This document shows positions 21,601-33,211 of a stretch of DNA of 64,000 nt, in pieces. This DNA comes from Siderastrea radians (Eukaryota > Cnidaria > Anthozoa > Scleractinia > Rhizangiidae). Made by a program: the position numbers and the translations under genes. The stretch is from positions 4,508,366 through 4,572,365 of the forward strand of contig OZ024892.1 of NCBI GenBank assembly GCA_964017195.1, given 5' to 3'. The notes under the pieces are model-generated. The model worked only from the letters and a program-made list of their open reading frames with translations. It did not search any database and was not told the DNA's origin. Position 1 is the first letter of the stretch, and every line of letters begins with the position of its first letter.

Positions 21601-22235
21601 TTGGGGGTGGGGGGGGGGGCATACTTCCCATATATGTTACGTAGGAGGGAATGTGCGACCCAGTACCGCCCTGCCTGTAAAGAGAGACAATTCTGAGCGC
21701 TACGTTTCCTCGGGAGTCTTGTGAAGAATACTGAATAATTAATCCGTAATATTTTGGTGTTTGAGGTTGTTTGTTTTTGTGATCAGGTCCTTTAAAAGCG
21801 TTATTATCTTCCCAGACAATGGTCGGCTTTTAACATCCTTAATACCCATGCAGACCTGAAGCCCAAAACTATTACGGGTTCAAATTTAAGCCACCGTATT
21901 GGTTTTCATACTATTCATATGCAGTATGCGTCACTGCATATGAACATAAAAATAAACCACAAATATCCTTCACTTTTTAACGTTTAAATATGTCCCCGCC
22001 CTATATCTTAGACAAAAACAGCTCAAAAACTTCGCAACGGTTTGGGACAGAAAAACCTATGTGTAACTTATTTAAGGGAGCACTTTAACTTTTGCTATAC
22101 ACTTTGTTTTTCACTTTATTCGCCTATATATTTTGAGGTTCTGTCAAATTAAGAGGCCGCTATATCTTCTTGCAGGTTGTTTGGTACCTTGTCACATTCC
22201 AGCAAGCCAATCTTGACAACGGCTGACAAGCAAAT
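18640..22235. repeat. Unassigned region with degenerate large repeats
   Basis: No gene found upstream of NLR2. Diverged duplicates occur: ATTTTGTGCCATTGTTTGTT at 19271 and about 20986, and ATGAAGGTATAGTTT at 19469, 20816 and 21152. This indicates two or three old copies of a roughly 1-1.5 kb segment. A small perfect hairpin (TTCAGCAGCC...GGCTGCTGAA) lies near 19559-19590, and a G-run near 21610-21620. The NLR2 promoter is presumably in the last few hundred bases, but I cannot place it. Confidence 0.5.
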
Positions 22236-23148
22236 ATGGCCTTACAGCCTTAACGAGAGGAGGAATTAAATTTTTTCAAGTTTTCGTCCATCGTTTTAAA
22301 TGAATTCCCCAAAGCCTTACGGCAAACCTTCATGACCATGTGGGACAACACCATAGGACACCGCCCTGGATGCCAACTCAGGGATGACTCCCCTGCTGTG
22401 AGAAATTTGTTTGTGTTCACAGAGGGTGGAAAAACCAAAGTTCCTTCCCACAAGTCGTATAATGAATGGGATTGCACTGCCTTGTTCCAGGCGACTATTT
22501 ACGCGCAGTCATTCGCCTTACCAGGCAGCCCAGGTCACTATAAAACACTCAGCGATTTATACGTGAAGCCTCGCTGTGTACCTCATGGAAGTTTCCATGT
22601 ATCTGTGGTGAGCCCTGGTGGAGACGATGCTGAAACCTCTGCACTTGCGATTGATCAACTGCGGCTTCTAAGAAATTCACTTTGCCACTCGACCAGTTCT
22701 GAGATGGACAAAATAACATTTGACCAGTATGTGCAACACGCTAAAGATGCGTTCAAAGCTCTTGGAATTGATACAGATCCGATTGATGCCATTGGAAGTT
22801 TGATGGAGTCGGACTTTCCCACAAATGAAGTTCGTAAGCTAGAGCAAGGTGTAAGAGCGGAGACTCGCGCGTACATTAAGTTTCTTAAAGGCGTAAGGTC
22901 AGATATCGACGAGTTAAAAGCTCTGTTAACTGCTTTAAAACGGAAGGTGGAAAGCGATACTGCTCACAAAGAAGACATCGCTATGTTAGAGGAAAAAGTC
23001 AATGAGCTAATAGGTTCAGCTATTGACGAGTTAAAACAGAAAGTTGAAGGACACACTGCAAGCAAGAAAGACGTCGCTATGTTGGAGCAAAAGATCAGAG
23101 AGCTGAAAACAGCGCAAGAAGCGCGCAATCCTCCATCGAACAATTCAG
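22236..23148 (+). CDS. NLR2 exon 1: HEPN (DZIP3-like) domain and coiled coil
   Basis: First coding exon of a HEPN / NB-ARC / TPR protein. ATG 22236 opens the frame, but an in-frame TAA follows at 22251. The same frame then stays open and reads like family N-termini (EFPKALRQTF, then MTMWDNTIG). The first downstream ATG is 22332, which would drop about 30 residues. Counting from 22332, residues 20-160 resemble the DZIP3-type HEPN domain: SYNEWDCTALFQATIY, then RNSLCH at 114-119, an R-x4-H motif that is the catalytic signature of HEPN ribonucleases. Residues 180-275 are predicted coiled coil with two related repeats (DIAMLEEKV, DVAMLEQKI). The exon ends at CAG|GTAACT (23148/23149) in phase 1. 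The HEPN assignment is from motif and recall. Confidence 0.75.
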
Positions 23149-23828
23149 GTAACTTAAGTCAACCACTTCTTGAAACGTTAACGTAAACGTCAATGATAAT
23201 GCAGTGCTCAAGAAAACTCTTCCCAGAATATTTCAGTGAACGCCGCCAAATCAAAGATTGAGATTGCTGTCTAAATTTTTTCTTCTTCTCCTTTTTACAT
23301 CTTAATTAATGCATTGAGGTCCTAATATGCATCCGCTGTGCGGCTTGGCCAAAGCCTCACTTGCATGCGCACATGTACAGCTTATAACCCGTGCTCGCAG
23401 CTGTTTCGCCCAAATTACAACTCACCATCATTGCTTAACAGAAGGTGAAGCCGAGGTTAAGCAACGGGTGCTGTTGCCTGAAATTCGTCGCGTAAAGAAA
23501 CTAAGAAAAGAAACTAACTAAGCCCCTTTATTAGGAGTTTGCATTCGCCTCTGTAGCCTTATGTATTTAAGGCGTCGCGATGAAGAGCAGATTTCATAGA
23601 GACGGGAATTAGTGAAGAGGGTTATTTTAATCATGCATTACAGAGCAAAATTTAATTTTCTCCCCAATTAAAAGTGGGGAGGACGGTTATCACAAAATCT
23701 GGTATTGAGGGAAGCCTAATAGTGAGACAAGGGGGAGACATATTATTCTCCTAATGTTTTGAAATCATGAAACATTGTTTTGAAGTAAATTTCTTCATAA
23801 TTTCATCTTTTTTTTTGTCTTTTAAAAG
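23149..23828 (+). other. NLR2 intron
   Basis: 680-bp phase-1 intron with donor GTAACT at 23149 and acceptor TTTTAAAAG ending at 23828, after a long T-rich tract. Joining 23148 to 23829 keeps the frame (G, then AKPLLQKP). A small GC-containing open frame inside (23327-23521) has no signature and is left out. Confidence 0.75.
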
Positions 23829-26800
23829 GTGCAAAACCATTGCTACAAAAACCTTGTCTTCCCCCGAAGGTTCCTAACTTCACTGGACGCCAGGCCGAGG
23901 GTAAGGAAATAATCAATCACGTGACTTCCGCATCTACCCGAATAGTGTCGATCTGGGGTTCACCCGGATTCGGAAAAACGTCGGTTGTCATCGCAGTGGG
24001 TCATGCTCTTCAGTCTCAAAAGTTGCCTGTCTATTTCATCTCACTGCGAGGCCTTCAGTCAAAAGCAGATCTGACATCAAAGCTTCTTAGCTTTGTTAGA
24101 CCAACCGTCACAGCTGATCGATCATCCGTTCAGCGTTTATCCCTTGATGATGAGCTTTGCCAAATTTTCACCGGCATTCCAGATCGCTGTGTGTTTATTC
24201 TTGATAATGCCGATGACCTATTGGAAAGTGGTTTGCCAAAAGTGAAGGAAGGCGTTGTGCAACTTCTTGAAGAGATTCTCAGGCGAAATGAAAAGGTGAC
24301 TTTCGTTGTAACCACAAGGGAATCTTTGGAATTTATGAACTTGCATTTCCAGGGCCACCAGCCTACAAGAATAAGACCATTAGATGAAGCCTCTTCTAAA
24401 TCTCTAGTTTATGAATTACTCCCAAATGCGAGCACCTCGGACCGCTCAAGAATTACGCAAATCTGTGGACATGTACCTTTAGCCATTAAGTTACTGTGTT
24501 CGTTAATTTCTGAAGATAATGCCCAGCCGAGTCATTTTCTAGACGATTTCTGGATGTCCTCTACAGGAAGTATCGCCGAGATGTTAGACAATCCAGATTA
24601 TCCAACCGACCATCGACTACAGTTCCTCTTTGACTCATCCTTTCAGAGACTTTCTTCAAAAGAAAAAGAAGCACTAGTGTGCTTGTGTATTCTTCCTGAG
24701 ACTTTCAATAAAGAGGTCGCTGCAGCTGTTTTGGGTGAAAAAAGAATTTTTGAGGCCAAGAAAATATTGCAAAGCCTTCGCAGGAAATCTCTTCTCGATT
24801 CAAGATCAACATCGGAGTCATTCACAATGCACAAACTCCTCCATTCATTTGCAAGAGAGAGGGGGGAACAACACATGAATGAAACGCTTCTGAACTCAAA
24901 AGTGCGTCTCCGTGCGTTTTACGTTTCCTTGTTCGAGAAACTTAATCAACAATTTCTCACTGGTCATTCTACGTCGGCATTTATTTCATTCTATGAAGAC
25001 GAAAAAAGTATAGTTCAAAGCCTAATAGAGGGTTGTTCAGATTCCAAAATAGCTGAGAGTGCGTTTAATGTGTTAGTGAAGGCAGAGCTGTTTTTGGTTA
25101 CCCTTTTTTATGTTGAAGGACATACCTTCAACAAAATTTACGATTCTGCAATTCAGGCTGCAAAGAAGCTTGGAGCAAACGAGTTTTACTGCCGATTACT
25201 TGTTTCCAAGGCGTTAAGTGAAGTAACTAGGGGCGCAGAGGGAAATACGAAACATCTCCTCTCTAAAGCAGAAGAAATTCGAGAGTCTACGCCAGAGTCC
25301 TCTTTTCCGACATTTAAAGAAGAGAAAGGAAAGAGCATGTGCTATTCTGGCATCAATCAACTTGTTGCTAAGAAAATCGGGAGCGGTGTTGAATGCTTAG
25401 AAGAGGCACTTGAGTTAATGAACGACAGCCATGAGCAGGCGATTCTTAAACTTCTGATTTTCCAGATTCTTACCGTTTACTATCAGTTTCTAAATAACTC
25501 GGCGAGCTCGGCGTACTTCTACAGCAAGGCACTTCAGCAATGCAGAGCAGCGGGAGACACAGAACTACTTGTTATTCCACCACTGGAAAGCAAAGAAAAG
25601 AAAACTGCTAATGAAAGCCAGCCTTACAGAGGCACGGACATCTTGCTCAATCAGCCATTGAAACTTGAGATCATCTTTCTTATCGCTGAAGCAACAAATA
25701 GTTTCTCTGACACCGATACCACACAATCTTTAAGTAATGTTGCTCTCCAAATACTAAGAGAGGTCGAGACAGAAGTTCCAGTATCACTCGGGTTGTTGAA
25801 TGTTCACCGCAATGCTTCTCGTTTACTAACGACTTTCAACCAAATTGTTCTAGACCCAGAAAAACTGTATGAAGCACGAATCACTCATCTTCAAACAGCG
25901 CTCAAGCAATGCAATGACAGGAAAGGAAGTTCCGCTCAGGAAGAGGAAAACTCTGCCTCTTTTTATCAAGTTCACTGTATGGCCCTTGCGAAGTGCTACT
26001 TAGACCTAGGTAAATTTCAATACAGTAAAAAGAACTATCTAGAGGCTCTTCAGTCACTACAGCAAGCACTTGACATGACTCATGGGGTGTTTGGAGAAGA
26101 CCACGAAAGCACAGCTGACAGTTACCGTGAACTCGGGATCACACAGTATCAGCTAGGTGACCTCACATCACCTCTCCACTCACACCAGCGTGCTTTAGAT
26201 ATTCGTCTTAAACTGTTTGGAGAAGAACACGCAAACACAGCTGACAGTTACCGTGAACTTGGGGTCATACAGCATCAGCTAGGTGACCTCACATCAGCTC
26301 TCCAGTCAAAGCAGCGTGCTTTGGACATCCATCTTAAACTGTTTAGAGAAGAACACGCAAGCACAGCTGACAGTTACCATGAACTCGGGGTCACACAGCA
26401 TGACCTAGGTGACCTCACATCAGCTCTCCACTCACACCAGCGTGCTTTAGATATTCGTCTTAAACTGTTTGGAGAAGAACACGCAAGCACAGCTGACAGT
26501 TACCATGAACTCGGGGTCACACAGCATGTGCTAGGTGACCTCACATCAGCTCTCCAGTCAGACCAGCGTGCTTTAGACATTCGTCTTAAACTGTTTGGAG
26601 AAGAACACGCAAGCACAGCTGACAGTTACTACTCACTCGGGGTCACACAGCATGAGCTAGGTGACCTCACATCAGCTCTCCAGTCACACCAGCGTGCTTT
26701 AGACATTCGTCTTAAACTGTTTGGAGAAGAACACTTAAGCACAGCTCACAGTTACCATGAACTCGGGGTCACACAGCATGAGCTAGGTGACCTCACAACA

Positions 26801-27415
26801 GCTCTCCAGTCAGACCAGCGTGCTTTAGACATTCGTCTTAAACTGTTTGGAGAAGAACACGCAAGCACAGCTGCCAGTTACCACTTACTCGGGGTTGCAC
26901 AGTATCAGCTAGGTGACCTCACATCAGCTCTCCACTCACACCAGCGTGCTTTAGATATTCGTCTTAAACTGTTTGGAGAAGAACACGCAAGCACAGCTTA
27001 CAGTTACCATGAACTCGGGGTCACACAGCATGTGCTAGGTGACCTCACATCAGCTCTCCAGTCAGACCAGCGTGCTTTAGACATTCGTCTTAAACTGTTT
27101 GGAGAAGAACACGCAAGCACAGCTGACAGTTACCACTCACTCGGGGTCACACAGCATGAGCTAGGTGACCTCACATCAGCTCTCCAGTCAGACCAGCGTG
27201 CTTTAGACATTCGTCTTAAACTGTTTGGAGAAGAACACGCAAGCACAGCTGACAGTTACCATGCACTCGCGGTCACACAGCATGAGCTAGGTGACCTCAC
27301 ATCAGCTCTCCAGTCAAAGCAGCGTGCTTTAGATATTCGTCTCAAACTGTTTGGAGAAGAACACCCAAGCACAGCTGATAGATACCACTCACTGGGGATC
27401 ACAAACGTCAGCTAG
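23829..27415 (+). CDS. NLR2 exon 2: NB-ARC NTPase and TPR array
   Basis: About 1195 codons open from the splice acceptor to TAG 27413. Order: NFTGRQAEGKE; P-loop GSPGFGKTS near 23960-23985; Walker B FILDNADDLLE near 24195; sensor-like FVVTTRESLEF; CGHVPLAIKLL; winged-helix region; MHK (24828). A helical bridge follows to about residue 720, then some eleven regular 42-residue TPRs (GEEHASTADSYHELG, GDLTSALQSHQRALDIRL). Intact family members are cytosolic STAND sensors: the TPRs sense, NB-ARC binds nucleotide and oligomerises, and the N-terminal HEPN is the effector. All nucleotide-binding motifs are intact here. The stop arises where CACAGTATCAGC has become CACAAACGTCAGC, so the TPR array is cut short relative to the DNA repeats that follow. 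Confidence 0.9.
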
Positions 27416-28141
27416 GTGACCTCACATCAGCTCTCCAGTCAGACCAGCGTGCTTTAGACATTCGTCTTAAACTGTTTGGAGACGAACACCCGAGCACAGC
27501 TGGCAGTTACCGTGAACTCGGGATCACACAGTATCGGCTAGGTGACCAAACATCAGCTCTCCAGTCACACCAGCGTGCTTTAGACATTCGTATTAAACTG
27601 TTTGGAAAAGAACACGCAAGCACAGCTGACAGTTACCACTCACTCGGGGTCACACAATAGCAGCTAGGTGACCACACTTCAGCTCTCCATTAACAACAGC
27701 GTGCTTTAGATATTCGTCTTAAACTGTTTGAAGAAGAACACGCAAGCACAGCTGACAGTTATCCACTCACTCGGGAACACACAGTAGCAGCTAGGTGACC
27801 ACACTTGAGCTCTCCATCCACACCAGCGTACTTTGAGCATTCGTCTTAAACTGTTTGGAGAAGAACACGCAAGCACAGCTGACAGTTACCACTCACTCGG
27901 GGTCACACAGCACGAGCTAGGTGACCTCACATTAGCTCTCCAGTCAAAGCAGCGTGCTTTGGTCATTCGTCTTAAACTGTTTGGAAACGAACACGCAAGC
28001 ACAGCAGACAGTTACTACTCACTCGGAGTCACACAGTATCAGCTAGGTGACCTCACATCAGCTCTTCACTCACACCAGCGTGCTTTGGACATTCCTCTTA
28101 AACCGTTTGGAGAAGAACACAAAAGCACAGTTGAGAGTTAA
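26060..28141 (+). repeat. 126-bp tandem repeat encoding TPRs
   Basis: About 16 near-identical 126-bp units, each encoding one 42-residue TPR, run through exon 2 and beyond its stop. Words such as CTTAAACTGTTTGGAGAAGA recur in almost every unit, with differences mostly at a few codons (HELG/YSLG/HLLG; HSHQ/SDQ/SKQ). The nucleotide-level identity points to recent expansion or gene conversion. Confidence 0.9.
27416..28141 (+). pseudogene. Decayed TPR tail of NLR2
   Basis: Continuation of the 126-bp units after the exon 2 stop, broken by in-frame stops (CAATAGCAGC near 27656, CATTAACAAC near 27691) and small indels. An open stretch from about 27833 ends in TPR consensus and STVES with TAA at 28139. 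Older or allelic forms of the gene probably had about five more TPRs. Confidence 0.75.
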
Positions 28142-28600
28142 CGTTGTCTAATGATAACAGAACATAAAATAGGCGGCAGACAAAACGCCTGATGTAAGGC
28201 GAACATATACTTTCTGACTCTTTTTCGCACATTCATTCTTTAGAGCTGATGAGTGAACGTTAAAGTACACGCGTGTGCACAGTTGGTCATATGCCACTAT
28301 TTTACGAGGGTCTCATACACGTATGAACTAGCCGTGATCTGCGTAAAATGGCTTTAATTTAAACTGTCAACGGTGCACTATCATAGTCATGCATTTTTAG
28401 GAAAACGGAAACCTCATTCCGAAGCTTCCACTGATTGAAACGTGTCTTTAGGTTTTCAAAATGAGAGAAAATTTTGCGTCAGCGCGAACACAGTTTATCT
28501 ACGAAGTCTTAATTCACGGGTTCAATGCCTATTCCAAGACCTGAACCATAACAAGGATGAAACTGAATACTAAGAAGGACGATCGATATATTACCAGATA
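28142..28600. other. NLR2 3' flank
   Basis: No gene or array seen. It is presumably 3' UTR and flanking sequence. Confidence 0.4.
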
Positions 28601-29290
28601 GAAAGGGCTGAACATGCAAGAGCTGGCATGCTTCATAGATAAGACATTGCTAATTTATTATCAAGTATTTTAATCATGCTCTGTATTTTCCATACGTCAT
28701 TTGTATTAAAGGTTTATATATCCTCGTATCAGGAATCTAATTAATTGACTAAGGAAGCCATTAACTCTTTCAGTTCCATGAGCGACCACTGGGTGCAAAA
28801 CAGAACAGACACTTGGGAAACAAACAGCGCCTGAGGAAACTACTGCCACATAGCTTTTATTGGAATGGTCACATAAAAGAATTTCATCCACAGACTCGAA
28901 AGTTAGAATGGTCAAACGTTAGGATTTCATCCATGAACTCAAACGTGAGAACCACCTTGCTCAGCACACTTAACAGCACCAAGGAAACTACTGCTTTGTA
29001 GCTTTCAGTTAAATGGTCACACTTTACGATTTCATTCTCAAACTCAAAACTTAGAACCACCTTGTCTATCACAAACAGCACCACAGGGAAGTTTTTCATC
29101 CACGCACAATAAACAGCAAGATAAGGAATCACTGCCCCACATCTTTAATTTGAATAGACACAGTTAAGGATTTTTATCCGCAAACTCAAAACGTAAAACC
29201 ACCTAAAAAAAACGCGCACCACACAACCTGAAAGGAATCAAAGTGCTGCTCAATAGTGTGTCGTATGAATGACCACACCCTCGGATCCCA
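28600..29290. repeat. NLR 3'-flank homology block, copy 2, with degenerate 100-bp repeats
   Basis: Starts with text matching the block at 16520, then carries three or four diverged units containing GATTTCATCCA, ACTCAAA and AGAACCACCTTG. These relate to the array at 18070-18630, so they mark the same duplicated segment on the far side of NLR2. Confidence 0.6.
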
Positions 29291-29934
29291 TCACGTTTTT
29301 TCGGCGACTCAGAACCCTGCTGCTTTCGGATTTTAGATCACACTAAAATTTAGAATGTTGGTTTGAGAAGAACGAACTGGGAACCCGTTGAAAAACCAAT
29401 GGAGCAAGGATGAGAGCTACCAACAATCTCAACCTATATGTGACGTGGAATCCAGGTTTTGAACCCGGACCATATTAGTAGGAGTAGCCTTTTTCAGGCT
29501 CTGCGACAGCTATTGGGAAAACGAGTGCGAAAAAGTAAACATGAGGACAGAGAAGAGCACTATCTGAGAGCTTGAGAAAGGCGACGGTAGTAGGTGAACG
29601 CTCTCACCACCAAGCTATACGCCAGCTCTCTTAAGATTTTTGGACTCGATATGAGGGCACGAGGATCGATATGAACGCACAAAGTCGACAGGAACCCACG
29701 AGAGTTGAAATGAGCGCATGGGAGTCGATAATAGCGCATCGGGCACGAATATTTATTAAATTCTTATAATAATAACCAATAGTAACTAAGAAATAAGAAG
29801 GTACAATTTATTTTGACAGAATACTAGTCTAATATATAGATTTAGCCAAGCCTAAAAGCGGAGCACCCTTTTTGTTTTGTCTGTTTTTTGCTTTTGTTTT
29901 GTTTTTGTTGGCAGTTATTAATTTGTGAAAATAC
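29291..29934. other. Unassigned; short tandem repeat at 29640-29745
   Basis: No gene. Between 29640 and 29745 a roughly 24-bp unit (variants of GTCGATATGAGCGCA) is repeated four or five times with heavy drift. Confidence 0.45.
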
Positions 29935-30065
29935 TCTCATCCAAGTCATTTTATTAAAAAAAAAAACAAAGAAAAAAAAAGAAAAAATTCTTGCTCCCGC
30001 TCAGTGTCGAACCCGGCTCGTCGGCGTGACATGCCGGTAACTAGTCCACTAGGCCATGGGCGTTT
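29935..30065 (-). mobile_element. tRNA-derived SINE (head and T-rich tail)
   Basis: On the minus strand the head has an A box TGGCCTAGTGG (30056-30046) and a B box GGGTTCGACA (30014-30005), about 32 bp apart, followed by a T-rich tail. This is Pol III internal-promoter spacing. The predicted cloverleaf is poor, so I call a SINE rather than a tRNA gene. Confidence 0.55.
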
Positions 30066-30489
30066 GACACTGTCTATTCATTTCTTTCTTCGTGACAAGC
30101 TGTTTGTCAGCATGAAAATGCTGGTGTTTTTCCTGGCAAAATGTGGTCGAAACGCCGTAAAAACCATGGTTGCGGACAGAAAAAACCAAAAAGCACTAGC
30201 TCTGCCATATTTGGCGTCGAAACCGCTGCGAAAAGCTGCGAACTCAAGCGGTGTGCCGACCGAGTTTGAACAGAACCGACGAGGCAAATTTGAACTTTTT
30301 GCCTGAACTTTATCGCCGAATTTCTTTCGCCTAGATTGAACTTTTCCCCTTCCACCAAAAAGACAACTGAGTGTTCCTTTTAACTTTTTTTTTTCCATTA
30401 ACAAATTTGTTTTTGACTTTTGTTGTCTTTGCTTGTTTTGCTACAGCGCGGGTCAACATGCGATTTCGCGCCGAAAACACACGGGATTC

Positions 30490-30700
30490 AGCACAGGGTT
30501 ATATCCAGTGTAGGAAGTGTATTGGTAGGCCTGTGGTGCGGACGGACGGACGTACGGATGTACGAACGGACGGGCGTACGGATGTACGGACGGACGGTCA
30601 CGTGACTACTACGTCACTACCAAAATTTTTTGGCTTGATAGATTACCAAATTTCCTTAGCAATGGAGCTCCGCTGATGCGCTAGCGCGCTGGCTCGCTAT
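30490..30700. repeat. GGAC-type microsatellite repeat element
   Basis: GGACGGACGGACGTACGG-type repeats (30538-30599) are followed by GTCACGTGACTACTACGTCA and a short AT-rich tail. This combination looks like a dispersed cnidarian repeat family (recall). No coding value. Confidence 0.55.
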
Positions 30701-31144
30701 AATAGTAATCTATAATAAATGTCACTAAAAGCTGGTTTGCAGGCTAGAAACGGTAGGCTTGTCAGTCCAAAATCAAAATCTGTAATTTTTTTATTAAATT
30801 GGTAACAGATTGAGTGTTATGTCGGGAGATATTCCTGTTAACCCGGAATCAGAATTAACCTCCAAGTCTTTAACATAATGTTGAACGACGTTCACACTTT
30901 TTATTTTCTGGCAGTTTGGGTAGTTTTTTGATACTTGGCAACAACCAGTTGCAACATAGGTTTTTAAGGTATAGTCAGGCCATAAAGCGTTTCATTCCTC
31001 TCACGCCTCGCTCATAAGTAACCCAAGTGAGCAGGCTATGACGTTTATTATCTGATGCTGGAGAAGGTGGTTCTAAGTTTTGGTTCAGTGTGCGTAAAGC
31101 CGTGAAGCTTGAAAACTACTGAACAGTGCGTTTGGTCTGTTTTT
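30701..31144. other. Intergenic, no gene recognised
   Basis: Nothing identifiable. Confidence 0.35.
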
Positions 31145-31315
31145 CTTTTTCAATATTTTGAAGATTACTCTTTTTCCACGCACGAGCTTTGCCGTTCTTA
31201 ATATTTTGAAGATTATTCTTTTCTAATCACGAGCTTGGCCGTGCTTGTGTTTTTTTCTTTCAATATTTTCAAGATTATTCTTTTCCAGTCATGAGCTTGG
31301 ACGGGCTTGCAGGTT
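31145..31315. repeat. Three tandem copies of a roughly 58-bp unit
   Basis: Each unit has TTCAATATTTTGAAGATTA or a close variant followed by CACGAGCTTGGCCGT or a variant. Copies start near 31149, 31196 and 31258. Confidence 0.7.
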
Positions 31316-31715
31316 AAGTTGTTAGTCGTCAAGTATGTTGAGTGTAACATGAAGATAAAGTGGTTTTTGCGTCAATAAATTCAGCCTCCTGCGGTGAAAG
31401 TCTGTTGGCTTCTGATACCTGAAAAAACAGGTTTGTCACATAAACCCTGTTATCAACCAGTTTAGAATTATTTGAAGAAATCAGGCGAGCGGACTGGGGA
31501 GAAGAACGAGACGTCTGAGCGTTTGTCTCACCCGTGTCTATCGTGGTTACCGGCTTTGTTACTCGGATCATACCATCAACTCCCTGTAGTGCTTTTTTTA
31601 ACCGAGGGAAGGGGGGAGGGGGCTACATTATCCCGATTCTTTGCCCAATTTTGAACAGAAAAGGCGACTGCTCTACTTTTACTCCCCAGCTGTGATATCT
31701 TGTTTCAATAGCTAA

Positions 31716-32400
31716 GGGTGCGTTTCTTTGGAAGAATACGAAAATGGATTTGTGATCCCAGATCATATGGATTCTTCGACACCAAAGAAACGCAAAATCC
31801 GAAAAAGGATTATTTTGTCATGACAAGACAGGCTGGAGGCACGCAATATATATATCAGAACAATACTTCTCTCGCACTGCCCTAGAATTCAACTAGAATG
31901 GAATACAAATTATTTATAAGCAAGGACAGTATCTGCAGTAGTTCAAGTTAACTCGCTATTTGCGTTCACAATTAGCAAAATCTGGTCCCTGAATTACAGA
32001 AATGGTACACAAATGAAGTTATCCTGACGTGTCAATGCTTCTGTCTGTACTTTTGGAGGAAACTTTTCAAATATACGGGACGGAATAATCACCTGAATTT
32101 TCTTTTTCACCATCGAATGTTTTGTCACGCAAGATCGAGAGAAAATGTGGCGGGACCAGTAAATTTGCATGGAAGACCGCTTGACAGATGTACTATTTTC
32201 GGATCCGTCCCCCAAAGAAACGCACGGATCATGAATCCTAAAAATACTAATTTAGATTTGATCTGATGTATCCACTCGGAGTATGGATTCTTCGGATCAC
32301 TAATCTCTGATTAATCCATTTTCGGATTTAGGTAAAGAAACGCAAAATCCGCTTTTGGATACAAGAATCCGGATTTTGATTTTCCCAAAGAAACGCACCC
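31716..32400. mobile_element. Harbinger-type non-autonomous element, 685 bp
   Basis: The ends are GGGTGCGTTTCTTTGG and CCAAAGAAACGCACCC, perfect inverted repeats, flanked by TAA on both sides (31713-31715 and 32401-32403). Internal copies of AAAGAAACGCA lie near each end. A TAA duplication with GGG ends fits PIF/Harbinger. No transposase frame. Confidence 0.8.
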
Positions 32401-33088
32401 TAAGATGTAGCTTCTACTGTACGAACAATGAGACATAATCTTTTTTCTTACTTACAGCTCTATACAGGCGGACCCAGGTTTAAGCTCACCTTGTTCCATA
32501 AACGCAAAACATCTTGTGCTTACAATATCCTTTTTAGGTTTGTAATGCTTGAACTCGAAGAATATTGCTGTACCTGGGATACAAAAAAAAATTCCAACAA
32601 CCACAAATTAAACAACAAAAAAGGCTCTGCAGTTAAAGGGCTTGCAATCGGTGCAAGGCAGGCATGAATGACCATTGTGGAAACGAAAAAAAAAAGGAAC
32701 AAAAACGTAGCAAAGGTGTCGCCCATGGAAGCGTCGGATTTCGGGTCCAATTTTTTATTGATGCAAGTTTTGGAATACTCGGAGCAAACAGTTTGTTTGT
32801 CAGTCACCTAAAATCAGAATAAATCCAATCCTATGAGTGGTCATTTATAAAGTTGTTCAAATGAGTGGTTTATTTAATTTGTCATTTGTTTATAGTGTTA
32901 CTGGGTATCACTGACTCTCCGTGTGACACTCATCAACTTAATCGAATGAAATTCTAGAAACCCAAAATCATTAGCCTAAGACGTCTCCCATTTCCTTTGC
33001 TCCATGCGGAAAAGCACGCGTGGAGCAAATGAAATAGGAGGCGTCTGCCCGCAGGATAATAATCATGTCCACAACGAAATAGTTTTAC
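32401..33088. other. Intergenic or 3' region of the minus-strand gene
   Basis: No confident exon. The minus-strand frame at 32520-32807 has a hydrophobic stretch, but its splice phase does not join the exon at 33089, so I do not call it. Confidence 0.3.
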
Positions 33089-33211
33089 CTCTTGGTAGTT
33101 TTTCTATGGGTTTCTGTATTTCAACATCAACACCAAAGTTGATAAACTTTCCATCTTTTCTGTTTGATATGGGCGTGTCTTGAGGTGGAGTTACGTTGAC
33201 ACTGTTAGCAT
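33089..33211 (-). CDS. Unknown minus-strand gene, exon
   Basis: A 123-bp open exon with acceptor CGCAG| at 33212 and donor |GTAAAA at 33088. It reads ANSVNVTPPQDTPISNRK then DGKFINFGVDVEIQKPIEK. Its start phase matches the end of the exon at 34077-34135 (G plus AT gives Asp). I recognise no domain. Matching splice sites and phase on two exons support a real gene. Confidence 0.45.

Noticed and set aside
23327..23521. Small gene within the NLR2 intron
   Set aside because: Sits inside a well-supported intron and shows no signature.
32520..32807. Minus-strand frame with a hydrophobic segment as the next exon of the unknown gene
   Set aside because: Joining it to the exon ending at 33089 breaks the phase and gives an immediate stop.
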